Positions 54,725-63,773 of a stretch of 64,000 nucleotides of DNA are shown one piece after another; position 1 is the first letter of the stretch; each line of letters opens with the position of its first letter. Both the position numbers and the translations under genes were made by a program. The stretch spans positions 1,054,001 through 1,118,000 of the forward strand of contig NZ_MAYG01000001.1 in the NCBI RefSeq assembly GCF_001684965.1, in the 5' to 3' direction. This DNA is from Chryseobacterium arthrosphaerae (lineage in GTDB: Bacteria > Bacteroidota > Bacteroidia > Flavobacteriales > Weeksellaceae). Below the pieces are notes generated by a model. The model was not told the DNA's origin. It did no database searches and saw only the letters and a list, made by a program, of their open reading frames with translations.

Positions 54725-55260
54725 TCTTTCCAAATTCCTGAACAATTGCATGATTCATCAACAAGATCAGTGAAGAGCGACGATAGCATTTTCTTGTACT
54801 GATTGTAGCTGTAATTTGACAAACTGCATGCTTCCAATACCTTTTTTATATGGATGAGCTCAACATCTTTGATTTTTAGGAAATCCAATTCCAGTTTAGT
54901 CAGATTCAGTTTAAATCGATTCAAAGCCGACTCAACAACTTTTACATGTTCCGGAGTGTAGGTTTTTCTCTCTAATGCTTCGGTCAATGAAAGATTGGGA
55001 TTCAATTCTTCCTCCATAAACACGAATTGCTTAGTTCTGGGATTATAATCTTTCTCGTCGAGTAGGGTAGTCATCTGCTTTAATAGCAGCTTTTCGATTT
55101 GCTTCTGTTCTTTTTCATCCTTAAACCTGTTTAGTCTTCGCCGGTAGGTAAATGGTTTTTCCCGATCTGGTTCGTAAAAGCGACATGGAATAAACCAATC
55201 ATCTTTTGAGCTGGTCACTAGGAAATCGGATCTCTTGCATCCGAAATTGAGGTTTTTCAT
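54712..55260 (-). pseudogene. Truncated tyrosine integrase
   Basis: 182 aa. The N-terminal part fits Bacteroidota phage integrases: an arm-binding region (WFIPCRFYEPDREKPFTYRRRLNRF) and a core-binding SAM-like domain (YTPEHVKVVESALNRFK ... YSYNQYKKMLSSLFTDLVDE). The sequence then breaks to SCNCSGIWKEWQI and stops, so the catalytic domain with R-H-R-Y residues is absent. It starts 84 bases from the 3' end of tRNA-Ala, the expected place for an integrase. It cannot be active alone. Confidence 0.72.
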
Positions 55261-55261
55261 A

Positions 55262-55289
55262 CGTATTAATTTTGTTACTGATTAATACG
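55262..55289. promoter_or_regulatory. 9-bp inverted repeat upstream of integrase
   Basis: CGTATTAAT and ATTAATACG flank a 10-base spacer, just before the integrase start at 55260. Likely an operator or integrase arm site. Confidence 0.5.
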
Positions 55290-55308
55290 CTTCCAAAAAG
55301 TATGAATC

Positions 55309-55335
55309 CCAAAAAAGCCCTTGTGGGAAGGGCTT
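55309..55335 (-). terminator. Terminator of tRNA-Ala
   Basis: On the minus strand AAGCCCTT and AAGGGCTT pair around CCCAC and are followed by TTTT, directly after the tRNA. Confidence 0.75.
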
Positions 55336-55343
55336 AGCTGTAG

Positions 55344-55417
55344 TGGAGAATACGGGATTCGAACCCGTGACCTTTTGACTGCCAGTCAAACGCGCTAGCC
55401 AACTGCGCCAATCCCCC
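55344..55417 (-). tRNA. tRNA-Ala (anticodon GGC)
   Basis: The minus strand folds as a full cloverleaf. The acceptor is GGGGGAT with ATTCTCC and discriminator A. The D arm is GCGC and GCGC. The anticodon stem is TTTGA and TCAAA with loop CTGGCAG. The T arm is ACGGG and CCCGT with TTCGAAT. The loop gives anticodon GGC. The G3-U70 pair, the alanine identity element, is present. CCA is not encoded. Confidence 0.9.
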
Positions 55418-55623
55418 GTTTTATTTAAAGCGGTACAAAAGTAAGTATTTAAATGATATTTCCAAATATTTTATAGCTTTTTATTCAATTATATTAAATG
55501 AAAATATAATCATTATGGGGAAAAGCTGCTTTCTTATTGCATAACAAATTAATAATCAAAGACCTGGAACTTGTTAATAAAAACAGAAGCCAGATAAAAT
55601 AAAAAAAGCTTTTAGACGTAAAA

Positions 55624-56595
55624 TTATAAATAATAACAGCTATCAGGTTTCTCCGAAAGATCAGGCGTTGATTTCCTGATCGCCTCCATTAGTTTTGTTG
55701 CAGCAAATGTTCCCATTCTGTACCCGTCATTGATTTGATATTCATACGTTTCATCAAGATATTTTGGAAGGGTGCCTTCACTTATAGCAACCACTTTTTT
55801 GTTCGTATTGTTGAGATTTCTTTTGATTAATGAGCTGTGAAGCCCCATTAATGTTTCGTCGCTCATTGCAAAAAAGCCATCAAATGAATGATCATCTAAT
55901 AATATATCCAGTTTCTGTTTTACCATATCAGCAGATTTGCAGAATAGAATGTGCAGTTGTACAGCCGGAGACTGTCTGATTCTGTTTTCAAAAGACCTGA
56001 GCCTGCTTTGGGTGATTTCAAGGTTTTCATCACCAAAAATAGCCAGTATATTGTTGCAGTTTTGATCCATGAGCTTTTCTGCACACTGTTCAGCCGTTTT
56101 TATATTGTCAAAAATTACAGATTCAAAAGTATGCTGGGGAACAGTTTTATCGAAAATGATAACGGGAATTTCCATTTCTTTCAGTCTTTTCAGATGTTCA
56201 GCATCTTTGGTCTCATTTGTTAATGAAATCAGAACACCATCTACTCTGGAATTGATGCAGGTTTCTATATGTTCCTTTTCAGTCTCATAGGAATCATTGG
56301 AAGACAGGATGAAAAACCGGTATCCTTCTTTATTGAGAACTGATGAAATTCCATTAATGATAGACGGTAAAAAGAACATGGAGATTTCCGGAACAATGAG
56401 ACCAATCACCTTGGAAGAATTTTTCCTGAAACTGATGGCAAAATCATTCGGAACATAATTAAGTGCTTCAGCTGCTTCCTTTACTTTGCGTTTAACAGAA
56501 CTGCTTATATCAGGATGATCCTTCAATGCTCTGGAGACCGTTGAAGTACTAATGTTGAGCATTTTCGCAAGATCTTTTATAGTAATTCTTTTCAT
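55624..56595 (-). CDS. LacI family transcriptional regulator
   Basis: 323 aa. The N-terminal helix-turn-helix and hinge read TIKDLAKMLNISTSTVSRALKDHPDISSSVKRKV. A periplasmic-binding-like sensor follows, with IGLIVPEISMFFLPSIINGI, the start common to LacI regulators. It is divergent from the sugar operon and two LacI-type operators lie in the shared upstream region (56723-56746). It probably represses the operon until sugar binds. Confidence 0.94.
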   Translation of the reverse strand: MKRITIKDLAKMLNISTSTVSRALKDHPDISSSVKRKVKEAAEALNYVPNDFAISFRKNSSKVIGLIVPEISMFFLPSIINGISSVLNKEGYRFFILSSNDSYETEKEHIETCINSRVDGVLISLTNETKDAEHLKRLKEMEIPVIIFDKTVPQHTFESVIFDNIKTAEQCAEKLMDQNCNNILAIFGDENLEITQSRLRSFENRIRQSPAVQLHILFCKSADMVKQKLDILLDDHSFDGFFAMSDETLMGLHSSLIKRNLNNTNKKVVAISEGTLPKYLDETYEYQINDGYRMGTFAATKLMEAIRKSTPDLSEKPDSCYYL

Positions 56596-56722
56596 TGTAA
56601 GAGTTCATGTTAATTATTGGGAGAAATTAAGAATAATTGTAGCAAAATGTTTTGTTAATATTTGTTAAATAAATAGCTTTAATTTGTTAAAGAAAAGTTA
56701 ATTTCATAAAAACTTATCCACC

Positions 56723-56746
56723 GCAACCGTTTGCGCAATCGTTTGA
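56723..56746. promoter_or_regulatory. Two abutting LacI-type operators
   Basis: GCAACCGTTTGC (56723-56734) and GCAATCGTTTGA (56735-56746) each fit the LacI half-site pattern CAAnCGnTTG with a central CG. They touch end to end, one helical turn apart, and lie between the divergent lacI-type gene and the TonB receptor gene. Confidence 0.7.
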
Positions 56747-56802
56747 AATTAATATAGCGTTCATACCCTGTTCAAAATTCTTTTTTGAGACCCTAAAAAA
56801 AA

Positions 56803-56810
56803 TACTTTTG
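56803..56810 (+). promoter_or_regulatory. -7 element for the sugar operon
   Basis: TACTTTTG matches TAnnTTTG, 27 bases before the ATG at 56837. TTTTGAGAC occurs twice nearby (from 56783 and 56806). The operators lie about 57-80 bases upstream of the box. Confidence 0.5.
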
Positions 56811-56836
56811 AGACATAACAAAAAATTAGAAATACT

Positions 56837-59254
56837 ATGGAAGCACAGTCGATAAAGAAATTGCTGATTTTAGGGACGATCAATACAGCTGCATTGATGT
56901 TCTCTCAGGAGACCGTTCATGATACGATTTCAGCCAGAAACAAGGTTATAGATGAAGTTGTTATTACAGGTAATTCCAATCCTAAAACTTCCATCAGGAC
57001 AAGTACTTCAATTTCAACGTTAAAACAGGCTGATATCATCAATGCCGCACCAAGAACTACGGCTGAAATTTTCAGAACGATCCCCGGGATCCGGAGTGAA
57101 TCTTCAGGAGGTGAAGGAAACTCGAACATTACGGTAAGAGGAGTTCCTGTTTCTGCGGGAGGATCAAGATATCTGCTGATTCAGGAGGATGGCCTTCCTG
57201 TCATGCAGTTTGGAGATATTGCCTTTGGAACGCAGGATCAGTTTACAAGATTTGATTCATTTGTGTCCAGGGTTGAAGCCCTGAGAGGAGGATCTGCATC
57301 TGTCTTTGCATCCAATTCCCCGGCAGGGATCATCAATTTTATTACGAAAACAGGAGAAAAGAAAGGAGGCAGCATTACCCAGCAGGTAGGTTTGAATTAT
57401 AACAACTTCAGAACAGATGTAGACTACGGAACTCCGCTGGGAAAAGATTTTTATATTGGAGTAGGCGGCTTTTACAGGGGTGGGGACGGTCCCAGAAAAG
57501 CAGGATATATCTCTAATAACGGAGGACAGTTCCGTATATCTTTACTGAAGAAGTTTGAAAAAGGAAGTATCAGAATTTATGGTAAATATCTTGACGACAG
57601 AACTGCAGCTTATATGCCGATGCCGGTTGCAGTATCAGGTTCAGATTCCAACCCTGATTACAGCTCTCTGAGCAATTATAATATCCTAACCGGAGCCCTT
57701 CAGTCTTCTCATTTTAAAAATGACCTTACTTTCGGTGGAAACGGACAGATCCTTAAAAGTGATATCCGTGATGGGATGCACTCAGTATCCAGGACGGCAG
57801 GTTTGGAATTTAATTATGATCTGGGTGCCGGATGGAAATTAGATGCCAGGGCAAGATATGCTGCAAATGACGGACAGTTTTTAGCGCCTTTTCCAGCTGC
57901 AGTGGGCAGCAAGTCTGAAATTTTGGAATCGGTTCCCGGATATGGAAGCGCGGTCTATGCAGGAACCAACACCGACGTAGATAACGATAAAAAGTATATG
58001 AAAACAGTTTTATTCAATACCCAGCTGAATAACCTGAACAACTTTTTCAGTGATTTGAACATCAGTAAAAAATGGAGTAAGGTAAAACTCAATGCCGGCG
58101 TTTATAACAGTACACAAAACATCAACCTGTCCTGGAACTGGAATACTTATTTGATGGAGGTTTCAGATAATAACGCAAGATTGGTAGATGTGATCAGCAA
58201 TACAGGAACCAAAATTACAGATAACGGCCTGCTTCATTACGGAGTTCCGGATTGGGGAGGAGTGAATAGAAATTATGACACGAAATATTCCGTGATTGCA
58301 CCTCACGCTCAGGTAGAAATTAATCCGGTTGCCAACTTGACCCTCGATCTGGGAGCCCGTTATGATTTTGGAAATGTATCGGGAAGTTTTTCCGGAACCA
58401 AAAACACAACACGCATTATAGATGTAAATCAGAACGGAATGATCGAAACTCCCGAACTTGCGGTGGCTGTGGTAGACGGAACAGTTCCTGTGGATTATCA
58501 ATATGGTATTTTCGGGTACTCATTCGGAGCCAATTATACTTTAAGCTCCCATCATGCGGTGTTTGCAAGAATAAGCCAGGGGGGAAGTGCTTCAGCCGAC
58601 AGGATTCTTTTTGCCGGCTACAATTATACCAATAATGATGACCCGGCTTTAGATGCTGTAAAAGTGAATAAACTCAACCAGTTTGAAGCCGGTTATAAAT
58701 TGAGAGGAGCCAGTTATTTTCTGAATACAACTTTCTTTTACGCAAAAACCATTGAAGCGAATTACGAAGCAACCACACAGTTAAGAACAGAAAATAAATA
58801 CCAGTCCTGGGGAATTGAGTTCGACGGGTTTTATAAGATCAATAAAAATTTTGATATCAAAGCAGGCCTTACCTATACTCATGCCGAAATTAAAAATGCA
58901 ATTGATCCTTCAATAATAGGGAATATGCCAAGAAGAACCCCGAGGTTGATGTATTCATTCAATCCTAATATCAATATAGAAAAGCTGAGTTTGGGATTCT
59001 TTGCCGTGGGATCTGCAAAAGCATTTACCCAGGATAACAATAAGCTGATCATGTCCGGTTATATCATTATAAATCCATACATTTCATACAGGCTTCTGAA
59101 TAACCTGACTCTGAATGTGAATGCTAATAATGTATTCAATGCGCTTGCCATTACTGAGGCGGAAGAAGGATCATTACAGGGAACCAATGGAATTGTCAGG
59201 GCAAGAACACTGCCCGGAAGAACAATAGGGGCAAGTGTGAAATTTGATTTCTAG
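56837..59254 (+). CDS. TonB-dependent receptor of the sugar locus
   Basis: 805 aa. The signal peptide ends near ALMFSQ. A TonB-box-like segment and plug follow: VIDEVVITGNSNP, then AEIFRTIPGIRSESSGGEGNSNITVRGVPVSAGGSRYLLIQEDGLPVMQFGD. The barrel ends GRTIGASVKFDF with a terminal Phe. Some homologues serve siderophores, but the neighbours (LacI, GH100-like hydrolase, symporter) indicate a sugar ligand. No SusD gene is present. Confidence 0.92.
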   Translation: MEAQSIKKLLILGTINTAALMFSQETVHDTISARNKVIDEVVITGNSNPKTSIRTSTSISTLKQADIINAAPRTTAEIFRTIPGIRSESSGGEGNSNITVRGVPVSAGGSRYLLIQEDGLPVMQFGDIAFGTQDQFTRFDSFVSRVEALRGGSASVFASNSPAGIINFITKTGEKKGGSITQQVGLNYNNFRTDVDYGTPLGKDFYIGVGGFYRGGDGPRKAGYISNNGGQFRISLLKKFEKGSIRIYGKYLDDRTAAYMPMPVAVSGSDSNPDYSSLSNYNILTGALQSSHFKNDLTFGGNGQILKSDIRDGMHSVSRTAGLEFNYDLGAGWKLDARARYAANDGQFLAPFPAAVGSKSEILESVPGYGSAVYAGTNTDVDNDKKYMKTVLFNTQLNNLNNFFSDLNISKKWSKVKLNAGVYNSTQNINLSWNWNTYLMEVSDNNARLVDVISNTGTKITDNGLLHYGVPDWGGVNRNYDTKYSVIAPHAQVEINPVANLTLDLGARYDFGNVSGSFSGTKNTTRIIDVNQNGMIETPELAVAVVDGTVPVDYQYGIFGYSFGANYTLSSHHAVFARISQGGSASADRILFAGYNYTNNDDPALDAVKVNKLNQFEAGYKLRGASYFLNTTFFYAKTIEANYEATTQLRTENKYQSWGIEFDGFYKINKNFDIKAGLTYTHAEIKNAIDPSIIGNMPRRTPRLMYSFNPNINIEKLSLGFFAVGSAKAFTQDNNKLIMSGYIIINPYISYRLLNNLTLNVNANNVFNALAITEAEEGSLQGTNGIVRARTLPGRTIGASVKFDF

Positions 59255-59319
59255 CCGGATAATAGTGAGCTCACTGAAATCATTACGCTGATTTTTATAA
59301 AAACAATTGATTCAATACT

Positions 59320-60438
59320 ATGTTTACACAGAAAGCTTTACAGGTTATAGAACAATCCATTTCAGAGCAGGGGATTCTGGCCTCTTGTGAAAGAAAGGAT
59401 AATTATGCCAGGGTATGGGCCAGAGATTCCATGATGACAGGAATTACCGGGATTTTAATCAAAAACCGGACAATTACAGATGGCTTGAAAAAATCTATAC
59501 AAACACTCGTAAAGCATCAGGCTGAAAATGGTCAGATTCCTTCGAATGTTGATGGTGAAAAAGTAAGTTACGGAACACTTGCAGGGCGTACGGATGCAAC
59601 GGTCTGGTGGATTATCGGAGCCTGTGAATACATCCTATATTCCGGAGATGAAGATTTAAAAAAAGAATTAAAAGAAAAAATAGATAAGGCATTTTCCTGT
59701 TTGAAGACCTGGGAATTCAACCAGAGAGGTTTACTTTACAGCCCGCTGGGAGGAAACTGGGCAGATGAATATGTTACTTCAGGCTATGTTTTATATGATA
59801 ATGTTCTCCGCTACTGGGCATTCAGAACTGCAGCAAAGGTATATGAAGATGCGCAGCTGCAATCTCTTGCCGGAACAACAAAAGAGCTGATAGAAAATAA
59901 TTTTAGAAAAAATGATAAGGCAGACCGGTACCATGAGTCCGCCTATCAAAAAGCCAGCGAAAAACCTTATCTGTGGGCATCATTGAATGCCAATGGGTAT
60001 GATGAAAGGTTTGACCTTGCGGGAAATGCTCTGGCTGTTCTTTTAGGCCTGGAACTGAATTTAAATGACTTCACTCGTTTTCTGGAAGAATTAAAACTAG
60101 AGTCTGGGCATTGGATGCTGCCCGTATTTTATCCCATTATTTTTCCTGACGATGCTGACTGGAACTTGCTGGAAAATAACTACAGCTATCAATTTAAAAA
60201 TCATCCTTATCATTTTCATAATGGCGGATCATGGCCCATCCACCTTGGGTGGCTTTGTCTGGGGCTGAAGAAAAGGGGATATGATGAAATACCATTAAAA
60301 ATTCTCAACCAATATGAGAAACTTCTTGCAGAGAAAGGGGCTGACTTCAGGGAATATTATTCTACAGATCAGCTTATCCCTTCCGGAACGGAGTTTCTGT
60401 GTTTTTCAGCATCCGGGTATCTTTTGATGAAGATCTGA
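59320..60438 (+). CDS. GH100-like neutral invertase
   Basis: 372 aa, no signal peptide, so cytoplasmic. It has the (alpha/alpha)6-type motifs of GH100: YARVWARDSMMTG near 27-39 with the catalytic-type Asp, GRTDATVWWIIGACEYILYSGDEDL near 88, YHFHNGGSWPIHLGWL near 303 and FREYYST then SASGYLLMK at the end. GH100 enzymes split sucrose to glucose and fructose. Annotation pipelines may call it amylo-alpha-1,6-glucosidase. Neighbours (symporter, kinase) support disaccharide use. Sucrose as substrate is inference. Confidence 0.68.
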   Translation: MFTQKALQVIEQSISEQGILASCERKDNYARVWARDSMMTGITGILIKNRTITDGLKKSIQTLVKHQAENGQIPSNVDGEKVSYGTLAGRTDATVWWIIGACEYILYSGDEDLKKELKEKIDKAFSCLKTWEFNQRGLLYSPLGGNWADEYVTSGYVLYDNVLRYWAFRTAAKVYEDAQLQSLAGTTKELIENNFRKNDKADRYHESAYQKASEKPYLWASLNANGYDERFDLAGNALAVLLGLELNLNDFTRFLEELKLESGHWMLPVFYPIIFPDDADWNLLENNYSYQFKNHPYHFHNGGSWPIHLGWLCLGLKKRGYDEIPLKILNQYEKLLAEKGADFREYYSTDQLIPSGTEFLCFSASGYLLMKI

Positions 60439-60496
60439 TGTAGAGACCCGGATCAGTTTACAATACAATTTATATATTTTTAAAACGGATTAAAAG

Positions 60497-61141
60497 ATGA
60501 TTGGAGATGTCATAAATCTTGAGCAGAAGCATTTGGAGACGGCTGAAAATATTTATAAAATAATCAGCGAAACCCATCAGAAGCCTCAAAAATGGTCGGT
60601 AGGAATTTGTGGGGAAAGTGGCAGCGGAAAATCAGTCACCGCATTTGCCCTAAAAAAAGTTTTGGAAGAAAAAGGGATAAAAAGCCTGGTCATACAGATG
60701 GATGATTATTTTAAGCTTCCGCCTAAAAGCAATCACGAGAACCGGCAGAAAAGCCTGAAAAATGTTGGGGTACATGAAGTATATCTGGATAAAATTCAGG
60801 AAACAGTAAAAAACTTTAAAGAAGGAGAATCTTTCATCACGAAACCCCTTGTTCATTATATTGAAAATTCTGTCACCGAAGAGGTTCTTAAAGCAGAAGA
60901 TATTCAGGTTCTTATTGTTGAAGGAACTTATGTGCTGGATATCGATGATTTTGATGTCAGTATTTTCATTGACCGTACTTATAAAGATACCTATGAAAAC
61001 AGGATGAAAAGAAACCGTGATGTACAGAGTGATTTTATTGAAAGAGTATTACAGATTGAGCATGGAATCATCCGCCAGTTGAAAGAAAAAGCAGATCTGA
61101 TACTGGACAAGAATTATCATATCATAAAGTCTGAGCTATGA
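60497..61141 (+). CDS. Uridine kinase/PRK-type P-loop kinase
   Basis: 214 aa. Walker A GESGSGKS at 39-46, MDDYFKLP near 68-75, and an EGTYVLD Walker B-type strand near 140. RTYKDTYENRMKRNRD is a lid-like segment with Arg residues. This is the uridine kinase and phosphoribulokinase superfamily. It overlaps the symporter gene by four bases, so it belongs to the sugar operon. It may phosphorylate a sugar released by the hydrolase, in the way that fructose must be phosphorylated. The substrate is unproven. Confidence 0.8.
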   Translation: MIGDVINLEQKHLETAENIYKIISETHQKPQKWSVGICGESGSGKSVTAFALKKVLEEKGIKSLVIQMDDYFKLPPKSNHENRQKSLKNVGVHEVYLDKIQETVKNFKEGESFITKPLVHYIENSVTEEVLKAEDIQVLIVEGTYVLDIDDFDVSIFIDRTYKDTYENRMKRNRDVQSDFIERVLQIEHGIIRQLKEKADLILDKNYHIIKSEL

Positions 61142-62529
61142 ATAAGAAAATAATACCAAGACTGAGTTTTTGGCAGATATGGAATATGAATGTCGGTTTT
61201 TTCGGCATTCAGTATAGCTTTGGACTGCAGCAGACAGCTGTGAACCCGTTGTATTCCTTTTTGGGAGCACATGCAGAGCAGCTTCCTATCCTTAACCTGG
61301 CAGGCCCTGTTACGGGATTGCTCATCCAGCCACTGATAGGAGCAATAAGTGATAAAACATGGAGCGTGAAATGGGGCCGCCGGAAACCTTTTTTCCTGAT
61401 GGGAGCTGTACTGTGCAGCCTTGCGTTATTTATTTTTCCGTTCAGTTCTTCCATCTGGATGGCGGTGGGGCTTCTTTGGATCCTTGATGCTGCCAATAAT
61501 ACGGCTATGGAGCCTTACAGAGCTTTTATCGGAGATAAACTTCCGGAAGAACAGCAGACTTTTGGTTTTCAGATGCAGAGTCTCTTCGTAGGAGGTGGTA
61601 TTACACTGGCTAATCTTTCTCTTTTTATTTTCCAGAAATATTTTGGAGGAAATACGGAAGCAGGAGGAATTCCTGCATGGGTCTATTATTCATTTTTCCT
61701 GGGTTCATTCTGTTCAATTGCTTCTGTAGTATGGTCTGTGTATAAAACACCGGAAATACCACCTACAGATGAAGAACTTATTCAACTAAAAGCTGAAAAA
61801 GAAAACGATACACTCTTCACGCCATTTACCGATATTGCCAGGGCCATTCTGAACATGCCGAAAATACTCTGGCAGCTGGCATTGGTTTACCTGTTTCAAT
61901 GGTATGCACTGTTCTGTTATTGGCAGTTTGTTACCCCGATGATCAAACAGACCCTTTATCATGTTTCAGAAACGGATGAAGAAACGGCAAACATGATGGT
62001 TGAGCTTTCCAAAAACGGACTTGCTGTTTCTCAGAATGATCTCTTGTGGGCGAAAAATATACTTAATCTGGTAGAAAAAGCAGTGGGGCAGACCGGCCTT
62101 ATGAATGGATTTTATAATTTTATTACACTGATCTCTGCACTTCTTCTGATTCCGTTTGCGCTGAAATACTCTGCAAAAAATGTATATGCTTTCTGTCTGG
62201 TAGGTACAGGATTATCATTGCTGGTATTACCATTCATTACCAACGAATACCTGATTTTACTGCCTATGGTTCTTTTTGGAATTGGATGGGCTGCCATGAT
62301 GGGCCTCCCTTATTCTATGGTGTCTCCATCTGTTCCTGCAAACAAAAGGGGAATTTATATGGGAGTGATCAATATGATGATTGTGATTCCGATGCTTATT
62401 CAGACCCTGACGTTTGGAGCTTTTTACAGATATATTCTGGGCGGCAATCCGGCAGCAGCCATTATGATGGCAGGAGTCTTATTTCTGTTGGCCTCTTTTT
62501 CGGTAATGATGATGAGAACAAAAAAATGA
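61138..62529 (+). CDS. MFS sugar symporter, SLC45-like
   Basis: 463 aa, about 12 membrane segments. GFFGIQYSFGLQQTAVNPLYSFLGA in helix 1, DKTWSVKWGRRKPFFLMGA (the MFS loop 2-3 motif) and NTAMEPYRAFIGDKLPEEQQTFGFQMQ fit the SLC45/GPH-type proton-coupled sucrose and maltose carriers. It overlaps the kinase gene by four bases. It probably brings a disaccharide into the cytoplasm for the GH100-like enzyme. Confidence 0.88.
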   Translation: MNKKIIPRLSFWQIWNMNVGFFGIQYSFGLQQTAVNPLYSFLGAHAEQLPILNLAGPVTGLLIQPLIGAISDKTWSVKWGRRKPFFLMGAVLCSLALFIFPFSSSIWMAVGLLWILDAANNTAMEPYRAFIGDKLPEEQQTFGFQMQSLFVGGGITLANLSLFIFQKYFGGNTEAGGIPAWVYYSFFLGSFCSIASVVWSVYKTPEIPPTDEELIQLKAEKENDTLFTPFTDIARAILNMPKILWQLALVYLFQWYALFCYWQFVTPMIKQTLYHVSETDEETANMMVELSKNGLAVSQNDLLWAKNILNLVEKAVGQTGLMNGFYNFITLISALLLIPFALKYSAKNVYAFCLVGTGLSLLVLPFITNEYLILLPMVLFGIGWAAMMGLPYSMVSPSVPANKRGIYMGVINMMIVIPMLIQTLTFGAFYRYILGGNPAAAIMMAGVLFLLASFSVMMMRTKK

Positions 62530-62574
62530 GGAACAGGATCGTTTTTAAAACAATAATTGATGTTTTTTGACTAT

Positions 62575-62835
62575 TTATTCATCAAGAGAACTGAACGTTA
62601 AATGAACATAGAGTATATTTTCATTAGCTTCTCTGGTCCATGTTCGGCCGTTAATCAAACCAAAAGCCAGTTTATTGACGGAATACAAATACTTTTCAAT
62701 TTCCTGCCACTGCATTTCATCTATATATGATTCTATATTCACCCAGTCACCAACAACCGGTACAGTTTCAAATTCAACCGCTGGAATGTTAATATCAATT
62801 TCCTTGAAATCATCAGACACAAAAACTACTTTCAT
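62575..62835 (-). CDS. Hypothetical protein
   Basis: 86 aa. MKVVFVSDDFKEIDINIPAVEFETVPVVGDWVNIESYI and ENILYVHLTFSSLDE suggest a compact beta-rich domain. No family recognised. It is convergent with the symporter gene. Confidence 0.6.
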   Translation of the reverse strand: MKVVFVSDDFKEIDINIPAVEFETVPVVGDWVNIESYIDEMQWQEIEKYLYSVNKLAFGLINGRTWTREANENILYVHLTFSSLDE

Positions 62836-62849
62836 ATTTCATATTTAAA

Positions 62850-63062
62850 TCAAATATAGTCAAACAAAATATCATATGAAGCCCATATCAAAATATTCTG
62901 AAAACAGGTACAGTCAAGGGGAGGGCATGGCGGTTCATCGATATGAAACTGGATTTCATTATGAGTGCAGATAGGGAGGAATTTGAGATGATAGTTACCG
63001 GTTTCCTGAAAAAGAGAATTGTATTGAGTAAAAGCAAAAACAGCCACAATTGGTATTATGGC
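62850..63062 (-). CDS. Possible small exported peptide
   Basis: Open from the GTG at 63047; the frame extends upstream as FKKAAIIPIVAVFAFTQYN, which looks like a signal peptide, but no ATG is in frame before a stop. The body has a Cys/Pro cluster DEPPCPPLDCTCFQN. It lies 14 bases before the gene at 62835. It may be a small secreted peptide with an unusual start or a degraded gene. Confidence 0.3.
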   Translation of the reverse strand, partial: AIIPIVAVFAFTQYNSLFQETGNYHLKFLPICTHNEIQFHIDEPPCPPLDCTCFQNILIWASYDILFDYI

Positions 63063-63089
63063 TGCTTTCTTGAAATCAGATATTGAGTA

Positions 63090-63773
63090 TTATAAAGATC
63101 TGGAACGCGCTATATTAATGAGGTATACAAGGTGTGCATACATATTTCGTTTTACAGACTCTACTTTTATATTTCCGGTGGTCTGATTGATGGTTGTAAC
63201 AAGATCAGTATTGCATTGCCCACCAAAATTACCGCTTCCCAGATAGTTAACCGTATTATCAACAGGATAAGTGATTCTTGGATAATCCGGTGCCGTCTGA
63301 TTGGCAATTGCCGTCACTGTATTATAACCTTTGTTGTCTACATAACGGGCTGTCCATGTTCCTAAAAACTGACCATTAGAGGTATTGATACCCTGTCCCA
63401 CAATTATCTGGGTGTCTACAGGGTTGGTAAAACCGGCACAGGAAGTATAATGATTGATAGAAACTGTACAGGATGACGCATTGTCACCAGGCTGAAAGCA
63501 TTTTCCTTCGTAGACGGTGGATCTTTGTTCAGCCGAAGAAGTTGAAGTATTCAATACAGCTTTGGGAGCAAAGATTTCTTCAGGAGAAATAAGGGTTAAA
63601 ACACCCTGTGCATCTGCTGCAACAATTTTTTTTTCAGCATTTGCAAGTCCTCTTACTCTTACCAGACCATTCACATCTAAAGTTTGAGTCGGAGTATTTG
63701 TGTTAATCCCAACCTGGGCTTCCAAGCCACCATACAAAGCAATTGCTGCCAAAAAGAAAGTTTTTGTTTTCAT
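63090..63773 (-). CDS. Secreted flavobacterial protein
   Basis: 227 aa. The signal peptide ends near GGLEAQ. It is followed by VGINTNTPTQTLDVNGLVRVRGL, a start widely seen in secreted Flavobacteriia proteins with trimeric-adhesin-like repeats. Several Cys residues (GKCFQPGDNASSC, TSCAGF, GGQCNTD) could form disulphides. No sorting tail of T9SS type A is evident. Function unknown. Confidence 0.75.
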   Translation of the reverse strand: MKTKTFFLAAIALYGGLEAQVGINTNTPTQTLDVNGLVRVRGLANAEKKIVAADAQGVLTLISPEEIFAPKAVLNTSTSSAEQRSTVYEGKCFQPGDNASSCTVSINHYTSCAGFTNPVDTQIIVGQGINTSNGQFLGTWTARYVDNKGYNTVTAIANQTAPDYPRITYPVDNTVNYLGSGNFGGQCNTDLVTTINQTTGNIKVESVKRNMYAHLVYLINIARSRSL

